A stretch of DNA of 64,000 nucleotides from Sphingobacterium sp. HMA12 (GTDB taxonomy: Bacteria > Bacteroidota > Bacteroidia > Sphingobacteriales > Sphingobacteriaceae), in contig NZ_BEYR01000001.1 in the NCBI RefSeq assembly GCF_002933815.1, positions 620,001 through 684,000 on the forward strand, given 5' to 3'. Numbering within the stretch: position 1 is the first letter of the stretch; each line of letters opens with the position of its first letter. A program made the translations under genes and the position numbers. Of the stretch, positions 55,283 through 63,830 are shown piece by piece. The notes beneath the pieces are model-generated. The model had not been told where the DNA came from and made no database searches. It saw only the letters and a list, made by a program, of their open reading frames with translations.

Positions 55283-55699
55283 ATGAAAGAAATAAGTACA
55301 ATTCTGAATGTTTTAAAAGTTCAATCTGTCATTACGAAAAAGTTTGACGGTTTAAGTCTTCATGGTATTAGCCTTACTGACTATATGATCCTCTATATTT
55401 TAAATAATGCACCTGGTAATCGTTTAAAAAGAATTGATCTTGCTGAGAACATTGGTTTAACCGCCTCTGGCATTACGCGGATTATTTTACCAATGGAAAA
55501 AATAGGACTTGTAGAGAAAGAAAACAGCGATCGGGATGCCAGGGTGAGTTATGTAAAACTCACTTCTACCGGAGAAAAAATTTTTGCAGAGGCGACCACT
55601 ACAGCAGAATACATATCCAAAAAGTTATTAGAAGGAATTGTAACGGAAAACTTAGATGTTTTCGCAGGACAATTGAAAATCTTAGGGGGTGATCTTTAA
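55283..55699 (+). CDS. MarR family transcriptional regulator, 138 aa
   Basis: The start at 55283 lies just after the operator. The earlier in-frame start at 55253 would lie inside it. The winged-helix core reads LTDYMILYILNN, RIDLAENIGLTASGITRIILPMEKIGLVEK (recognition helix) and DRDARVSYVKLTSTG (wing). It probably represses itself and the three downstream genes and is released by a small aromatic or oxidant ligand, which cannot be told from the sequence. Confidence 0.88.
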   Translation: MKEISTILNVLKVQSVITKKFDGLSLHGISLTDYMILYILNNAPGNRLKRIDLAENIGLTASGITRIILPMEKIGLVEKENSDRDARVSYVKLTSTGEKIFAEATTTAEYISKKLLEGIVTENLDVFAGQLKILGGDL

Positions 55700-55705
55700 A
55701 TTAAA

Positions 55706-56056
55706 ATGAACATGGACAAAAAGTACAGAAAGAAATTAAACGCTGAGTTTTTAGAGATGAAACCGTTAATGGGAGTATTGACTATTCTGAATAATGCAGA
55801 AAATAAAATATTTATCAAAGAGGGTATAGATTTAAGATCACTTTCCAACAGAATCCGGTTTGAACTGAACAACGGGCTATTTGATAACAGGAACTTACAG
55901 TCCGATTGGATCCGGCTAGGAGAGGAGAGTTTCGTTTTTGAAAATGCAATCATTGTTCCATGGGAAGAGAACAAAATCATAGACTATAAAAAGAGGGTGC
56001 AAAAAGTTAAAAATGATCTGCAAGAAGAGCAAAGTAAATTAAAAAATATATATTGA
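55706..56056 (+). CDS. GIY-YIG-like family protein, 116 aa
   Basis: The opening MKPLMGVLTILNNAENKIFI and the later LSNRIRFELNNGLFDNRNLQSDWIRLGEESF match a short group of GIY-YIG-like proteins. In that group the first strand is usually MGVF.IKN. The GIY tyrosines are weak, so nuclease activity is uncertain. It starts 6 nt after the MarR gene and is surely in its operon. Residues 95-116 form a charged helix. Confidence 0.6.
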   Translation: MNMDKKYRKKLNAEFLEMKPLMGVLTILNNAENKIFIKEGIDLRSLSNRIRFELNNGLFDNRNLQSDWIRLGEESFVFENAIIVPWEENKIIDYKKRVQKVKNDLQEEQSKLKNIY

Positions 56057-56057
56057 T

Positions 56058-56480
56058 ATGGAAAACAAAACCTATTTATATCCAACTTACGAAGCCGGGC
56101 GGGATCTTATGTTAAAAAATATTCAAGGGTCAATTGTAAATTTAAATCTGATACGTTTAAAGAAAATTGCTGACTATTCCGAGTTTTCTGAAATTGCACC
56201 TGCCAGCGAAATTTCAGGTTATGAAGCTTTTATGCGCTATATTAACCTTGCCAAACCTTTTCTAGAGCAGGGTGGTGGACAGATTCTTTTCGTTGGAAAA
56301 GGAGACCACTTTTTGATAGGTCCTCCGGACGAACACTGGGATATCTGTATGCTGGTTAGACAAAGAAGTGTATCAGACTTTTTTGCTTTCGAGCAGAATC
56401 CGGATTATATGAAGATTACGGGCCATCGCTCAGCTGCTATATTGGATTCCAGACTTTTACCTTTAGAAATTGCATTGTAA
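56058..56480 (+). CDS. DUF1330-like protein, 140 aa
   Basis: A small dimeric alpha/beta-barrel-type protein. EAFMRYINLAKPFLEQGGGQILFVGKGDHFLIGP and the last part (DFFAFEQNPDYMKITGHRSAAILDSRLLPL) follow the DUF1330 pattern, although the N-terminal 45 residues are unusual. No enzymatic role is known for most members. It begins 2 nt after the previous gene. Confidence 0.65.
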   Translation: MENKTYLYPTYEAGRDLMLKNIQGSIVNLNLIRLKKIADYSEFSEIAPASEISGYEAFMRYINLAKPFLEQGGGQILFVGKGDHFLIGPPDEHWDICMLVRQRSVSDFFAFEQNPDYMKITGHRSAAILDSRLLPLEIAL

Positions 56481-56483
56481 TTT

Positions 56484-57380
56484 ATGGGATATATTGACCT
56501 AAAAAATGCTACCATCTATTATGAAACATTCGGCGTAGAAAACAAGGAGACCATTGTACTGGTTAGTGGGCTGAATACCCAGATGACCCGTTGGGAAGCA
56601 CCGTTTCTTAAGATGCTTTCAGAGGAAGGGTTTCGTGTAATCTGTTTTGATAATAGGGATTGTGGAAAAAGTACTTTTAAAACAAGTGACCCTAATGATA
56701 CAATCAATTTTTCGCTGAACGATTTTCTGCAGCATCCAGAAAAATATCCTGTCCCTTATTCTTTATTGGATATGGCGGATGATATAAAAGATTTGCTCCA
56801 TTCACTTGCCATTCGTAGCGCACATATCGTAGGGCGGTCGATGGGAGGCATCATTGCACAGTTATTTGCATCACGGTATCCGGCAATGACTCAGACACTG
56901 AATTTATTGATGTCTTCAAGCTTTAATCCTGCTCTTCCGAAGGCAGATGACGCATTGATAGGCAAAATGACAAACAGCACTGCAAATTTTCACGATAATA
57001 AGCAAGCTCATATAAATGAAAAAGTTGATTTTATGAAAGCTATTTATGGAAATAAATATAATTTTAATGAAGAAAAAGAACGTTGGTTAATTATCGAAGA
57101 CGAAAGCCGAAAGTCTCCGTTCGTTAGGCCTTTTCGTCAGATGATTGCCCTGCTGAGTTATCAATATGATTCAAATGTTCTTAGTAGTCTCCATGTACCC
57201 ACATTGACGATACATGGAGATGAAGATCCGTTATTTAATATGGAACATGCTGTTGATTTAAAAAATACTATTCCTTACTGTGAGCTGATCATAAAAAGAG
57301 GAATGGGACACGCTATCCCGGATTCACTGTTTCCGTCACTGGTGAAAGACATTTCAAATTTTATTGCTAAAACTGGATGA
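56484..57380 (+). CDS. Alpha/beta hydrolase, 298 aa
   Basis: Cytoplasmic alpha/beta hydrolase of the haloperoxidase/esterase group: VSGLNTQMTRWEAPF, CFDNRDCGKS, nucleophile elbow GRSMGGI, HGDEDPLF (acid) and GMGHAIP (His). It is the last gene of the MarR operon, 4 nt after the DUF1330-like gene. Substrate unknown; a lipid or aromatic ester would suit a MarR-controlled detoxification operon. Confidence 0.82.
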   Translation: MGYIDLKNATIYYETFGVENKETIVLVSGLNTQMTRWEAPFLKMLSEEGFRVICFDNRDCGKSTFKTSDPNDTINFSLNDFLQHPEKYPVPYSLLDMADDIKDLLHSLAIRSAHIVGRSMGGIIAQLFASRYPAMTQTLNLLMSSSFNPALPKADDALIGKMTNSTANFHDNKQAHINEKVDFMKAIYGNKYNFNEEKERWLIIEDESRKSPFVRPFRQMIALLSYQYDSNVLSSLHVPTLTIHGDEDPLFNMEHAVDLKNTIPYCELIIKRGMGHAIPDSLFPSLVKDISNFIAKTG

Positions 57381-57390
57381 AAAGTCATGA

Positions 57391-58284
57391 TCAAAATGTA
57401 AGTAGCAATGGTGAAATATATGGTTTTGGAGTCCATTGCCATTGATCATGAGATCTGTCAATAAACCCTATTCCCGGCCAGGGAAGGTGAGATGCACAAA
57501 TTAGCAATTTTTGCTCATTACATTTTTCCAATATATTTTTTCGGACGTTGATCCCCAAAGAAAAATCGATATCCCATTGTGTCCCCCAAACCGGATTAGA
57601 GATCAGCACAGGGCTATGAACCAGATCAACCAGATGCGTAATGGATAGCTTACCCGAATAAACCGTAAATATGATGTGTCCGGGAGTATGTCCTGGAGCT
57701 GCCTGCGTTTTAATACAGGAAAATAATTCGTCACCTGCATCAAATATTTCTAAACGGTGGCTAATGGCCCCTAATATCTGCTTAACCAGTGAAACAGAAC
57801 CATGACCAAACTCAGGCCTCCGGCTGTTGGGGAAATTCGGCTCCTGCGCAAACCAGAATTCCAGTTCAGTCCGTGAAATATAGAATCTTGCATTTGGAAA
57901 TACCAGACTATCATTTTCGGTTAATATGCCCCCAATGTGATCCCGGTGAGCATGCGTTATCAGTACATCGGAAATATCATTGGCTCCGAATCCGGCACTT
58001 TTCAGACTGTGTAATAATTTTCCTGCATTTTTTTTATCATAAAAGCCTTCTCCTGTATCTACTAGTATTAATTGCTCATTCTTTCGGATAAGCATCACAT
58101 TAATAGGAGCTTCATAGATATCGGCAGGTAAATGCAGTCGGCTTAGCTCTTTTTGAAGATCTGCAGGTGCTGCATCCGTTGCAATAATGGGTTGATATGG
58201 TCCTATATCAAAATATCCATCGGAAAGAATATAGATTTCCAGGTTATCAAATGGAATCTTAAGGTGACTGTAGTTTGTTTGCAT
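57391..58284 (-). CDS. MBL-fold metallo-hydrolase, 297 aa
   Basis: The metal-binding motif H111-A-H113-R-D115-H116 is complete, with VDTGEG before it and AAPGHTPGHI later carrying the third metal-site His. The family includes lactonases (AHL quorum-quenching type) and other hydrolases. It converges on the alpha/beta hydrolase gene, 10 nt away. No signal peptide is visible. Confidence 0.85.
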   Translation of the reverse strand: MQTNYSHLKIPFDNLEIYILSDGYFDIGPYQPIIATDAAPADLQKELSRLHLPADIYEAPINVMLIRKNEQLILVDTGEGFYDKKNAGKLLHSLKSAGFGANDISDVLITHAHRDHIGGILTENDSLVFPNARFYISRTELEFWFAQEPNFPNSRRPEFGHGSVSLVKQILGAISHRLEIFDAGDELFSCIKTQAAPGHTPGHIIFTVYSGKLSITHLVDLVHSPVLISNPVWGTQWDIDFSLGINVRKNILEKCNEQKLLICASHLPWPGIGFIDRSHDQWQWTPKPYISPLLLTF

Positions 58285-58308
58285 ATTTACTAGAGTACTG
58301 CGATTAAA

Positions 58309-59157
58309 TTAGCATTTGGTCTTGTTTAAAAAAGGAAATATTCGTGGTGCTAATCCAGCCAAAACATGTCCCATTTCTGGAATGGTTATTATGGTAAAGT
58401 CTGTCACAATATGTTGCAATCTCCTGGCAATTTTCTGGGTAGAGCGTATTACATCCTGCTCTCCGCCGATGAGTAACACAGGCATTGTCAAACGGCTGAG
58501 CTCATCATCTGAAAAAATATATTCCTTTTCTATCCTCGCATTAAAGTTGGTTTGTATTAAATCCATAAATGAAATAATCTTACTGTCCACAGGCTGGCTT
58601 CCCAAGACCAGTCTATTGATCCTGACACGTCCATTTTTTCCAAAAAAGGAATAAAGTAGGGCCTTTATGATAAATGTTGTTTTGGTCGGAACTATTCCTG
58701 CAGGTGCCAGTAAAATCAGCTGGTCAACTAGTTCAGGATAACTTGTTGCGAAACGCAATGCCAACCATCCCCCTTGCGATAATCCGACTATATTTGCCTT
58801 GCTGATATTGAGCCTGTCGAAAACCTCTTTTAACCATTCTGCGAAATCTGTCGTTTGGTAAGAAGGTCTGGTTTCTGCGCTTTTTCCCGCCTCTCCGATA
58901 ACGTCTATTGCTATGACTTTATATTGTTTTGAATATTCTGCAATGTCCGATAACCATGACGTTGCATTAGAAGATGCGCCATGCAATAAGATGATAATTT
59001 CTTGATGTTGACTTCCGGCCTCCAAAAAATGAGTGTCCCCAAAAGTTGTTTTCAATACACCGGTTTTCAAATGCAAAGGCGTATTTTTTATGGCATAGTC
59101 GTAGGCATGCATAATTTTATTTTTTCCTTCAGGATTTTTAAAGATTGATTTATTCAT
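58309..59157 (-). CDS. Alpha/beta hydrolase, 282 aa
   Basis: LLHGASSNATSW (oxyanion loop), nucleophile elbow GLSQGGW, GGEQDVIRST (acid region) and PEMGHVLAG (His) define the fold. No signal peptide. It starts 34 nt downstream of the thioesterase gene and 24 nt ahead of the MBL gene, forming a three-gene operon likely driven from the TetR-type site at 59695. Confidence 0.82.
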   Translation of the reverse strand: MNKSIFKNPEGKNKIMHAYDYAIKNTPLHLKTGVLKTTFGDTHFLEAGSQHQEIIILLHGASSNATSWLSDIAEYSKQYKVIAIDVIGEAGKSAETRPSYQTTDFAEWLKEVFDRLNISKANIVGLSQGGWLALRFATSYPELVDQLILLAPAGIVPTKTTFIIKALLYSFFGKNGRVRINRLVLGSQPVDSKIISFMDLIQTNFNARIEKEYIFSDDELSRLTMPVLLIGGEQDVIRSTQKIARRLQHIVTDFTIITIPEMGHVLAGLAPRIFPFLNKTKC

Positions 59158-59191
59158 GATGATTTTTATGAGGTTGTAATTCAGTAATATA

Positions 59192-59665
59192 TTAACGTCC
59201 TGTTGCTTTATCGCCTCTTAAAGTCATGACCGTACTTGTTATCATAGCGGCTTTTTTACCGTCGCTACGAAAAATTCCGCATTGATAATGGCTTAAGTTT
59301 TTTCCACTATGTAAGGGTGATGCTTTGGCAGTGAGTATATCCTCAAAAACAGGCCGGTAAAAATTGATTTTCAATTCCACGGAAGTAAACGTTTCGCCTT
59401 CCTGAATGAGGGTTGAATGTGCGGTTCCGATGGCTGCGTCTGCCAGTTCACAAAGCAGGCCACCGTGAATGGTTCCCTGTTGGTTACTGTGCAGTTCTTT
59501 TCTAGTATTGATCTGTACGGTCGCTGTACCTAAACCAACTTCTATAATGTTTATGCCCAATGTTTTTGATATTGGTGTCGGGTAATGCATATGCGTATGT
59601 ATTTCGTCGGTAATTTCCCTTTTTATCAATTTATTTAGGTAATCTAATATCGATAATTTTGTCAT
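59192..59665 (-). CDS. PaaI-type hotdog thioesterase, 157 aa
   Basis: The hotdog motif HGGLLCELADAAIGTAH, followed by FTSVELKINFYRPVFE and the strand pattern to MITSTVMTLRG, fits the PaaI/YdiI acyl-CoA thioesterase family. It would hydrolyse an acyl- or aryl-CoA in the cytoplasm. A TetR-type operator lies 29 nt upstream. Confidence 0.85.
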   Translation of the reverse strand: MTKLSILDYLNKLIKREITDEIHTHMHYPTPISKTLGINIIEVGLGTATVQINTRKELHSNQQGTIHGGLLCELADAAIGTAHSTLIQEGETFTSVELKINFYRPVFEDILTAKASPLHSGKNLSHYQCGIFRSDGKKAAMITSTVMTLRGDKATGR

Positions 59666-59694
59666 ATACGGTGTTATTATATTTATATAAATAA

Positions 59695-59704
59695 ACCAAT
59701 CGGT
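59695..59704. promoter_or_regulatory. TetR-type operator 1 (before the thioesterase gene)
   Basis: ACCAATCGGT inside an AAATAAACC...GGTCTTTTT context. It has one change from the perfect palindrome at 62855 and the same flanks. Confidence 0.6.
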
Positions 59705-59723
59705 CTTTTTATTAATAAAAAAA

Positions 59724-60264
59724 TTATAAGTTTTCCATGTTTCCTATTATAGACTGTATGGTGTGCAAATGGTGCAAATCATGCTCTGCAACAAAATGCA
59801 TCAGGTCGATGATATTCATTGGCTGTTGTAACCTCGGATGCATACTTGTCTTCAACAAGTCTTCTTCACTCATTTTTTGAAGCATTGCAATTGTTTTTGT
59901 GTCTTTCGCTGACCAGGTTCTTAATAAGCTCGTCGATCAACATGTTGTTAAAAGACGACTGATCGGTTGCTGTATTGTTTAAATCGGCAGGGGACATATC
60001 CGATTTTTCTTCCCTTATATCTCTAAAACGGGTTCGCCATAGATCTTCTAAAAGTATTAAATGCCCCAAATTCTCATTGACAGACCATTTACCTCCCATT
60101 TTTCGGGTTGAAACTTCTGTAGGGCAGTTTTTTAGCAGCTTTTTTAAAAGAGCCGGAAAATGCTCGAGTCGTTTTAGAAATTCGTCAAAATATTCAGAAC
60201 CCGTGTTTGAATCAAATTGTCGGTCGAACCATCTGACAAATAATTGTGGCTTTACTTTTTTCAT
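59724..60264 (-). pseudogene. DinB/YfiT-like (DfsB) family protein with a frameshift
   Basis: The first frame (60264 down to 59866) has the four-helix DinB-like start: RTRKMGGKWSVNENLGHLILLEDLWRTR. After the codons for SER it shifts. The true continuation, in another frame, reads TKTIAMLQKMSEEDL, PMNIIDLMHFVAEHDLHHLHTI and ends at a TAA at 59724. The two His of the metal site are in that second part. The shift lies near 59895-59905. These damage-inducible-type proteins are often thiol transferases, and this copy is broken unless the shift is a sequence error. Confidence 0.7.
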
Positions 60265-60274
60265 TAGTATTAAT

Positions 60275-60919
60275 TTATAGCTTATTACTATTAATCCATG
60301 CTTTGGCAGGTATTATCCACTCATCTAATACCCTGAACAGAAAGCCATGTTCCAGACCTGTGTTGAGGGTAATTTCTTTAAAAACTTTTAAATCAGAATT
60401 TTTAAACCTAAGTTGCCTTGATAATAACTCAGCGCCGACGTCAGTTTTTTCATTAATCGATAAAATCTTCCCGTAGAGTCGGAAATTTCGATCTTCATTC
60501 ATTGAATCGTTTTTAAAGCTTGAGCCGATAAAAACAAATTTCAAATCTGTATTTTTAGCATAATAGGAGATGTATTGAGCAATGTATCCCCCTTGAGATG
60601 TTCCAACAATTGAAATATGGTCATAAGGAACTCCAGCGTTGTGTAAGCTGTCAATTTTAAGGATCACTTTTTTTGCATACATTTTAGGATCAGTGTCGAG
60701 CTTTCTTTTTTCGGATAGTATGACAGAATTTGTAGATTGAAGCTTTTCTAAAATAGCTTTATATGCCGCTGGTCCGTATTTAGGATGGGATTCATTTAGT
60801 GAATGTCCTTCCAAAAATTTATTATGCAAAAAAAAGACATACTTTTTTTGAGTACTATTTTGAGCGTTAGTAGCAAACGGAAGAAATGAAAGATAAAGAA
60901 ATATTAACCTAAGAAACAT
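60275..60919 (-). CDS. Secreted alpha/beta hydrolase-like protein, 214 aa
   Basis: A signal peptide ends near PFATNAQ. YVFFLHNKFLEGHS takes the oxyanion position, VGTSQGGYIA is the nucleophile elbow, and GLEHGFLFR carries the probable His. Short for the fold. It starts 47 nt downstream of the methyltransferase gene and ends 10 nt ahead of the DinB-like pseudogene. Confidence 0.65.
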   Translation of the reverse strand: MFLRLIFLYLSFLPFATNAQNSTQKKYVFFLHNKFLEGHSLNESHPKYGPAAYKAILEKLQSTNSVILSEKRKLDTDPKMYAKKVILKIDSLHNAGVPYDHISIVGTSQGGYIAQYISYYAKNTDLKFVFIGSSFKNDSMNEDRNFRLYGKILSINEKTDVGAELLSRQLRFKNSDLKVFKEITLNTGLEHGFLFRVLDEWIIPAKAWINSNKL

Positions 60920-60966
60920 ATAATTTGAATAAAACAGACCATTTTATTTAGAGACAGCATCAGATT

Positions 60967-61788
60967 TTATTGTTCCTTATCCACAAGATGCCTTTTTGAG
61001 GCTGTCAATGCATACAGCATAGGGATTTTGTCGCCCAGATGATCAATTCTGAACTTACCGGGTTCAGATTCTACTGAATTATTGAAATTATTGTATGGCG
61101 AATAATCAAATTCTTCAATGGAATTTATTTCTAAACCATTTTGCATTAGACTGCTTATTACTTCGGCTAAGCCGTGGTTCCAGCCAATTGATTTGACTTC
61201 AAATTTCGCTTCTTTATCGGCATAAGTTCCTGTTTCGGTTTCTATAATTGCTCCGGAATTAAAATATCTGTATTCAATCTTTTTAAAACCCGCATCAAAC
61301 ATCCAGACAACCGGATGAAATTCTACAAACACAAATGTACCGCCGGGTTTCAGGAATTTCGAAATGATCTTTGCCCACCGATCCAAATCCGGAAGCCAGC
61401 CGATGGTCCCATAACTTGTAAAGATGATATCAAACTGACCATCCAGATGATAGGGCAGATCATAAACATCGCTGCAGATAAAAGTTGTTGAAACATTACT
61501 CTGTTTTGCTAGTTGCCGTGCACGATCAATTGCTACATCCGAAAGATCAACGCCGACTACGTCCGCTCCCATGCGACTTAATGAGATGCTATCCTGTCCG
61601 AAATGGCACTGTAAATGCAATAGGGATTTGCCTGTCAAATCTCCAAGTAAATTAAGTTCTATATCTTTTAATGAATTTTTCCCCTTCAAAAAGTCTTCCA
61701 GGTTATAAAAATCAGAATTGATATGAGCTTTTGTTCTGGTATTCCAGGATTCCCTGTTTATTTCCAAATAATTGTCTTCTGCATTCAT
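60967..61788 (-). CDS. Class I SAM-dependent methyltransferase, 273 aa
   Basis: SAM-binding motif I reads LLHLQCHFGQDSISLSRMGADVVGVDLSD, with FDIIFTSYGTIGWL as motif II and LKPGGTFVFVEFHP as motif III. The family covers small-molecule and biotin-like methyltransferases, and the substrate is not evident. It lies 9 nt downstream of the VOC gene. Confidence 0.85.
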   Translation of the reverse strand: MNAEDNYLEINRESWNTRTKAHINSDFYNLEDFLKGKNSLKDIELNLLGDLTGKSLLHLQCHFGQDSISLSRMGADVVGVDLSDVAIDRARQLAKQSNVSTTFICSDVYDLPYHLDGQFDIIFTSYGTIGWLPDLDRWAKIISKFLKPGGTFVFVEFHPVVWMFDAGFKKIEYRYFNSGAIIETETGTYADKEAKFEVKSIGWNHGLAEVISSLMQNGLEINSIEEFDYSPYNNFNNSVESEPGKFRIDHLGDKIPMLYALTASKRHLVDKEQ

Positions 61789-61797
61789 ATGTTTTAT

Positions 61798-62253
61798 CTA
61801 ATGAGGTGAATTGATTTTTTGCCATTCCTCGTAGCTGATTACGCCAAGTTCTGGCTGACTTTTGCCTTTCAGAATATGGATAAACTCCAGCTGATTTCCG
61901 TCCGGATCGTCAAAATAAAGAGCAAGTGCGGGCATCCAGGCAAAAACCATTGGTTCATTGCTTCCATTTTTGAGAAAATTATAAGCCTTTAAGCCGTTTT
62001 TCTTTAAAAAAGTATTTGCATCTTTTAAAATAAAATCTTTGGAACAGCTGAATGCAAAATGTCTTGTCTGGAGATTACCCTGTTGTTCCCAAAGTCCAAG
62101 CATTGCCTTTTTATTTACTCCGATCCAGAGAAAGGCAATCGGCCTGGTTTCATCATAATGTGCAAGCTCAAGTCCCAATATTTGAGTATAGAACTGAACT
62201 GCGTTTTCCAAGTTGCTTACTTGAATGTGTGTCTCATATAATCCTTCAATCAT
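61798..62253 (-). CDS. VOC family (glyoxalase-like) protein, 151 aa
   Basis: The start ETHIQVSNLENAVQFYTQILGLEL and end ALYFDDPDGNQLEFIHIL are the two halves of a vicinal-oxygen-chelate domain, with the metal ligands His and Glu in those positions. It may be a metal-dependent isomerase/dioxygenase or a resistance protein. It sits between the acetyltransferase chimera and the methyltransferase. Confidence 0.85.
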   Translation of the reverse strand: MIEGLYETHIQVSNLENAVQFYTQILGLELAHYDETRPIAFLWIGVNKKAMLGLWEQQGNLQTRHFAFSCSKDFILKDANTFLKKNGLKAYNFLKNGSNEPMVFAWMPALALYFDDPDGNQLEFIHILKGKSQPELGVISYEEWQKINSPH

Positions 62254-62306
62254 TTTTACATATTTTATTATTAATAAATTATAATATTTTGATAATAACG
62301 ACTATT

Positions 62307-62819
62307 TCATTTTACCATATGAATAATCGGATAATCTTTGCCTGAGCCGTCTTTTTCGGATCTTCCTGCTTTTCTGAACCCTAATTTTTCATAAAATCCG
62401 ATAGCCTGATAATTTTGCTCGTTGACGTCAACCTTTGTAATGCCATTTGTCTCATCCATGAATTGAAATAAGCTCTTTCCATAACCTTTATTACGGTATT
62501 CATTATGAATAAAAAGCATTTCGAGGTTTCCTTCTGATACTGATGAAAATCCGACAGATTCCCTATTTTCAATAAGGAGAAATACTTCGAGATTGGGCAG
62601 ATAATCCTTCGGGATGACTTCTTTAAAATAAATAAAATCTTCTTCGGCAAGAAAGCCGTGAGTAGCTTTAACCGCAGATTCCCAAATTTCCATAATTCTG
62701 GGGTAATCTCCGCTGGTTGCAAGCCTAATTTCAGTTTTATATCCTAATTGAGCACTTCTGATCGCTGCTACATTTCCGCCGGGACCTGACCCGATAACCG
62801 TAATATCAAATGTTTCCAT
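62307..62819 (-). CDS. Chimera: dihydrolipoamide dehydrogenase N-terminus fused to a GNAT acetyltransferase, 170 aa
   Basis: Residues 1-29 read like the start of dihydrolipoamide dehydrogenase, with G10-S-G-P-G-G and [13 protein letters not shown]. Residues 30-170 are a complete GNAT acetyltransferase: [20 protein letters not shown], acetyl-CoA-binding RNKGYGK, and [14 protein letters not shown]. The FAD motif alone cannot bind FAD. The fusion is in frame and gives the acetyltransferase a new start and leader. A TetR-type operator lies 35 nt upstream. Confidence 0.8.
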   Translation of the reverse strand: METFDITVIGSGPGGNVAAIRSAQLGYKTEIRLATSGDYPRIMEIWESAVKATHGFLAEEDFIYFKEVIPKDYLPNLEVFLLIENRESVGFSSVSEGNLEMLFIHNEYRNKGYGKSLFQFMDETNGITKVDVNEQNYQAIGFYEKLGFRKAGRSEKDGSGKDYPIIHMVK

Positions 62820-62854
62820 TTTATTGTTAAATATTCTTAATAATCTAAAAATAA

Positions 62855-62864
62855 ACCGATCGGT
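62855..62864. promoter_or_regulatory. TetR-type operator 2 (between the regulator and the chimera)
   Basis: ACCGATCGGT is a perfect 10-bp palindrome with the same ATAAACC / GGTCTTTTT flanks as operator 1. Confidence 0.65.
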
Positions 62865-62884
62865 CTTTTTAAAGATAAAAAAAA

Positions 62885-63481
62885 TTATACTTTCAAATTC
62901 CTGATCAGCCTCTCTAAAAAGGACATCGCTATATTAAGTTCTGTCATATGCTTGTTGACCTTTGCCTGCATAAATGCACCTTCGATCATTGAAATCATCA
63001 CGACTGCAATTTCGGTCGGATCGGTATCTACCTTTATTTCGTTTCTTTTGATACCACGTTTGATTTGATTTTCTAGGGAAGTTTTCCAAAAATCAAGCGC
63101 TTTTTGTACACGTTTTTGGAGTGACGGGTGTGTATCATCAGCCTCGGTAGCAGTATTTAGAATAGGACAGCCTGCCTGTAAATACGGATACCTGAAATAG
63201 TTTTTGTAGGTATGGGGATAAACCAGCAATCTTTCAATTGAATCTTCACTTGCTAAAATACGTTCTTTCATATGCTGCGTTACCTTACCAAAATTGTAGT
63301 CAAATACGCTTAATGCAATCTCGTCCTTATTCTCAAAATTACCATAAATGCAACCTTTCGAAAGACCGGTGGCGCTCATTACATCATTTATCGATGTACC
63401 CGCAAAGCCTTTCACATTAAAAACGGTCGAAGTTTTCTCTATGATCAGCTGTTTGGTATTTTCGGATTTTTGAGTTTTCAT
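62885..63481 (-). CDS. TetR family transcriptional regulator, 198 aa
   Basis: The N-terminal helix-turn-helix reads [40 protein letters not shown], the classical TetR DNA-binding domain. The rest is a helical ligand-binding domain ([21 protein letters not shown] resembles the AcrR-like C-terminal group). It heads the minus-strand gene cluster and has an operator-like site in front of itself, so it likely represses itself and the cluster. Confidence 0.88.
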   Translation of the reverse strand: MKTQKSENTKQLIIEKTSTVFNVKGFAGTSINDVMSATGLSKGCIYGNFENKDEIALSVFDYNFGKVTQHMKERILASEDSIERLLVYPHTYKNYFRYPYLQAGCPILNTATEADDTHPSLQKRVQKALDFWKTSLENQIKRGIKRNEIKVDTDPTEIAVVMISMIEGAFMQAKVNKHMTELNIAMSFLERLIRNLKV

Positions 63482-63524
63482 GAGTAATAATTCTTGCCCA
63501 GGACAAAGTTAAATAAAAAAATAG

Positions 63525-63536
63525 AACAACCGGTCT
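63525..63536. promoter_or_regulatory. TetR-type operator 3 (before the tetR gene)
   Basis: The ACAACCGGTCT stretch aligns with operators 1 and 2 at 16 of 20 positions, including the GGTCTTTTT tail. It is the weakest of the three but lies directly ahead of the tetR start. Confidence 0.5.
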
Positions 63537-63579
63537 TTTTTTTTAAGAATAGGTGGGTAAAGGCTCAAATGTGGAGTTT

Positions 63580-63830
63580 TTAATTAACTTCAATAATTGG
63601 ATTCATAACTGCATTGTTGAACAGTATGTCCGCATTTCCGGTCTGATATCGAATCTCATTAAATAAATTCGTAACATCATCGTGTTTTAAAGCATTGGCA
63701 CGGATAGCTATAGCACGGCCTCCGCCAGCTATGATCTGATCGGTGATTTCTTCAGCCTCAGCGGATGATATGCTATAATTGATAATAATTGTACATCCTC
63801 GTTGGCGAGACGCGGATAACCTCAGAATGT
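63580..63830 (-). pseudogene. SDR oxidoreductase fragment
   Basis: One minus-strand frame encodes CTIIINYSISSAEAEEITDQI, GGGRAIAIRANALKHDDVTNLF and ADILFNNAVMNP, ending IEVN and a stop at 63580. This is the second beta-alpha part of a short-chain dehydrogenase. It lacks the TGxxxGxG start and the catalytic Tyr/Lys half, so it is a remnant. Confidence 0.7.
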
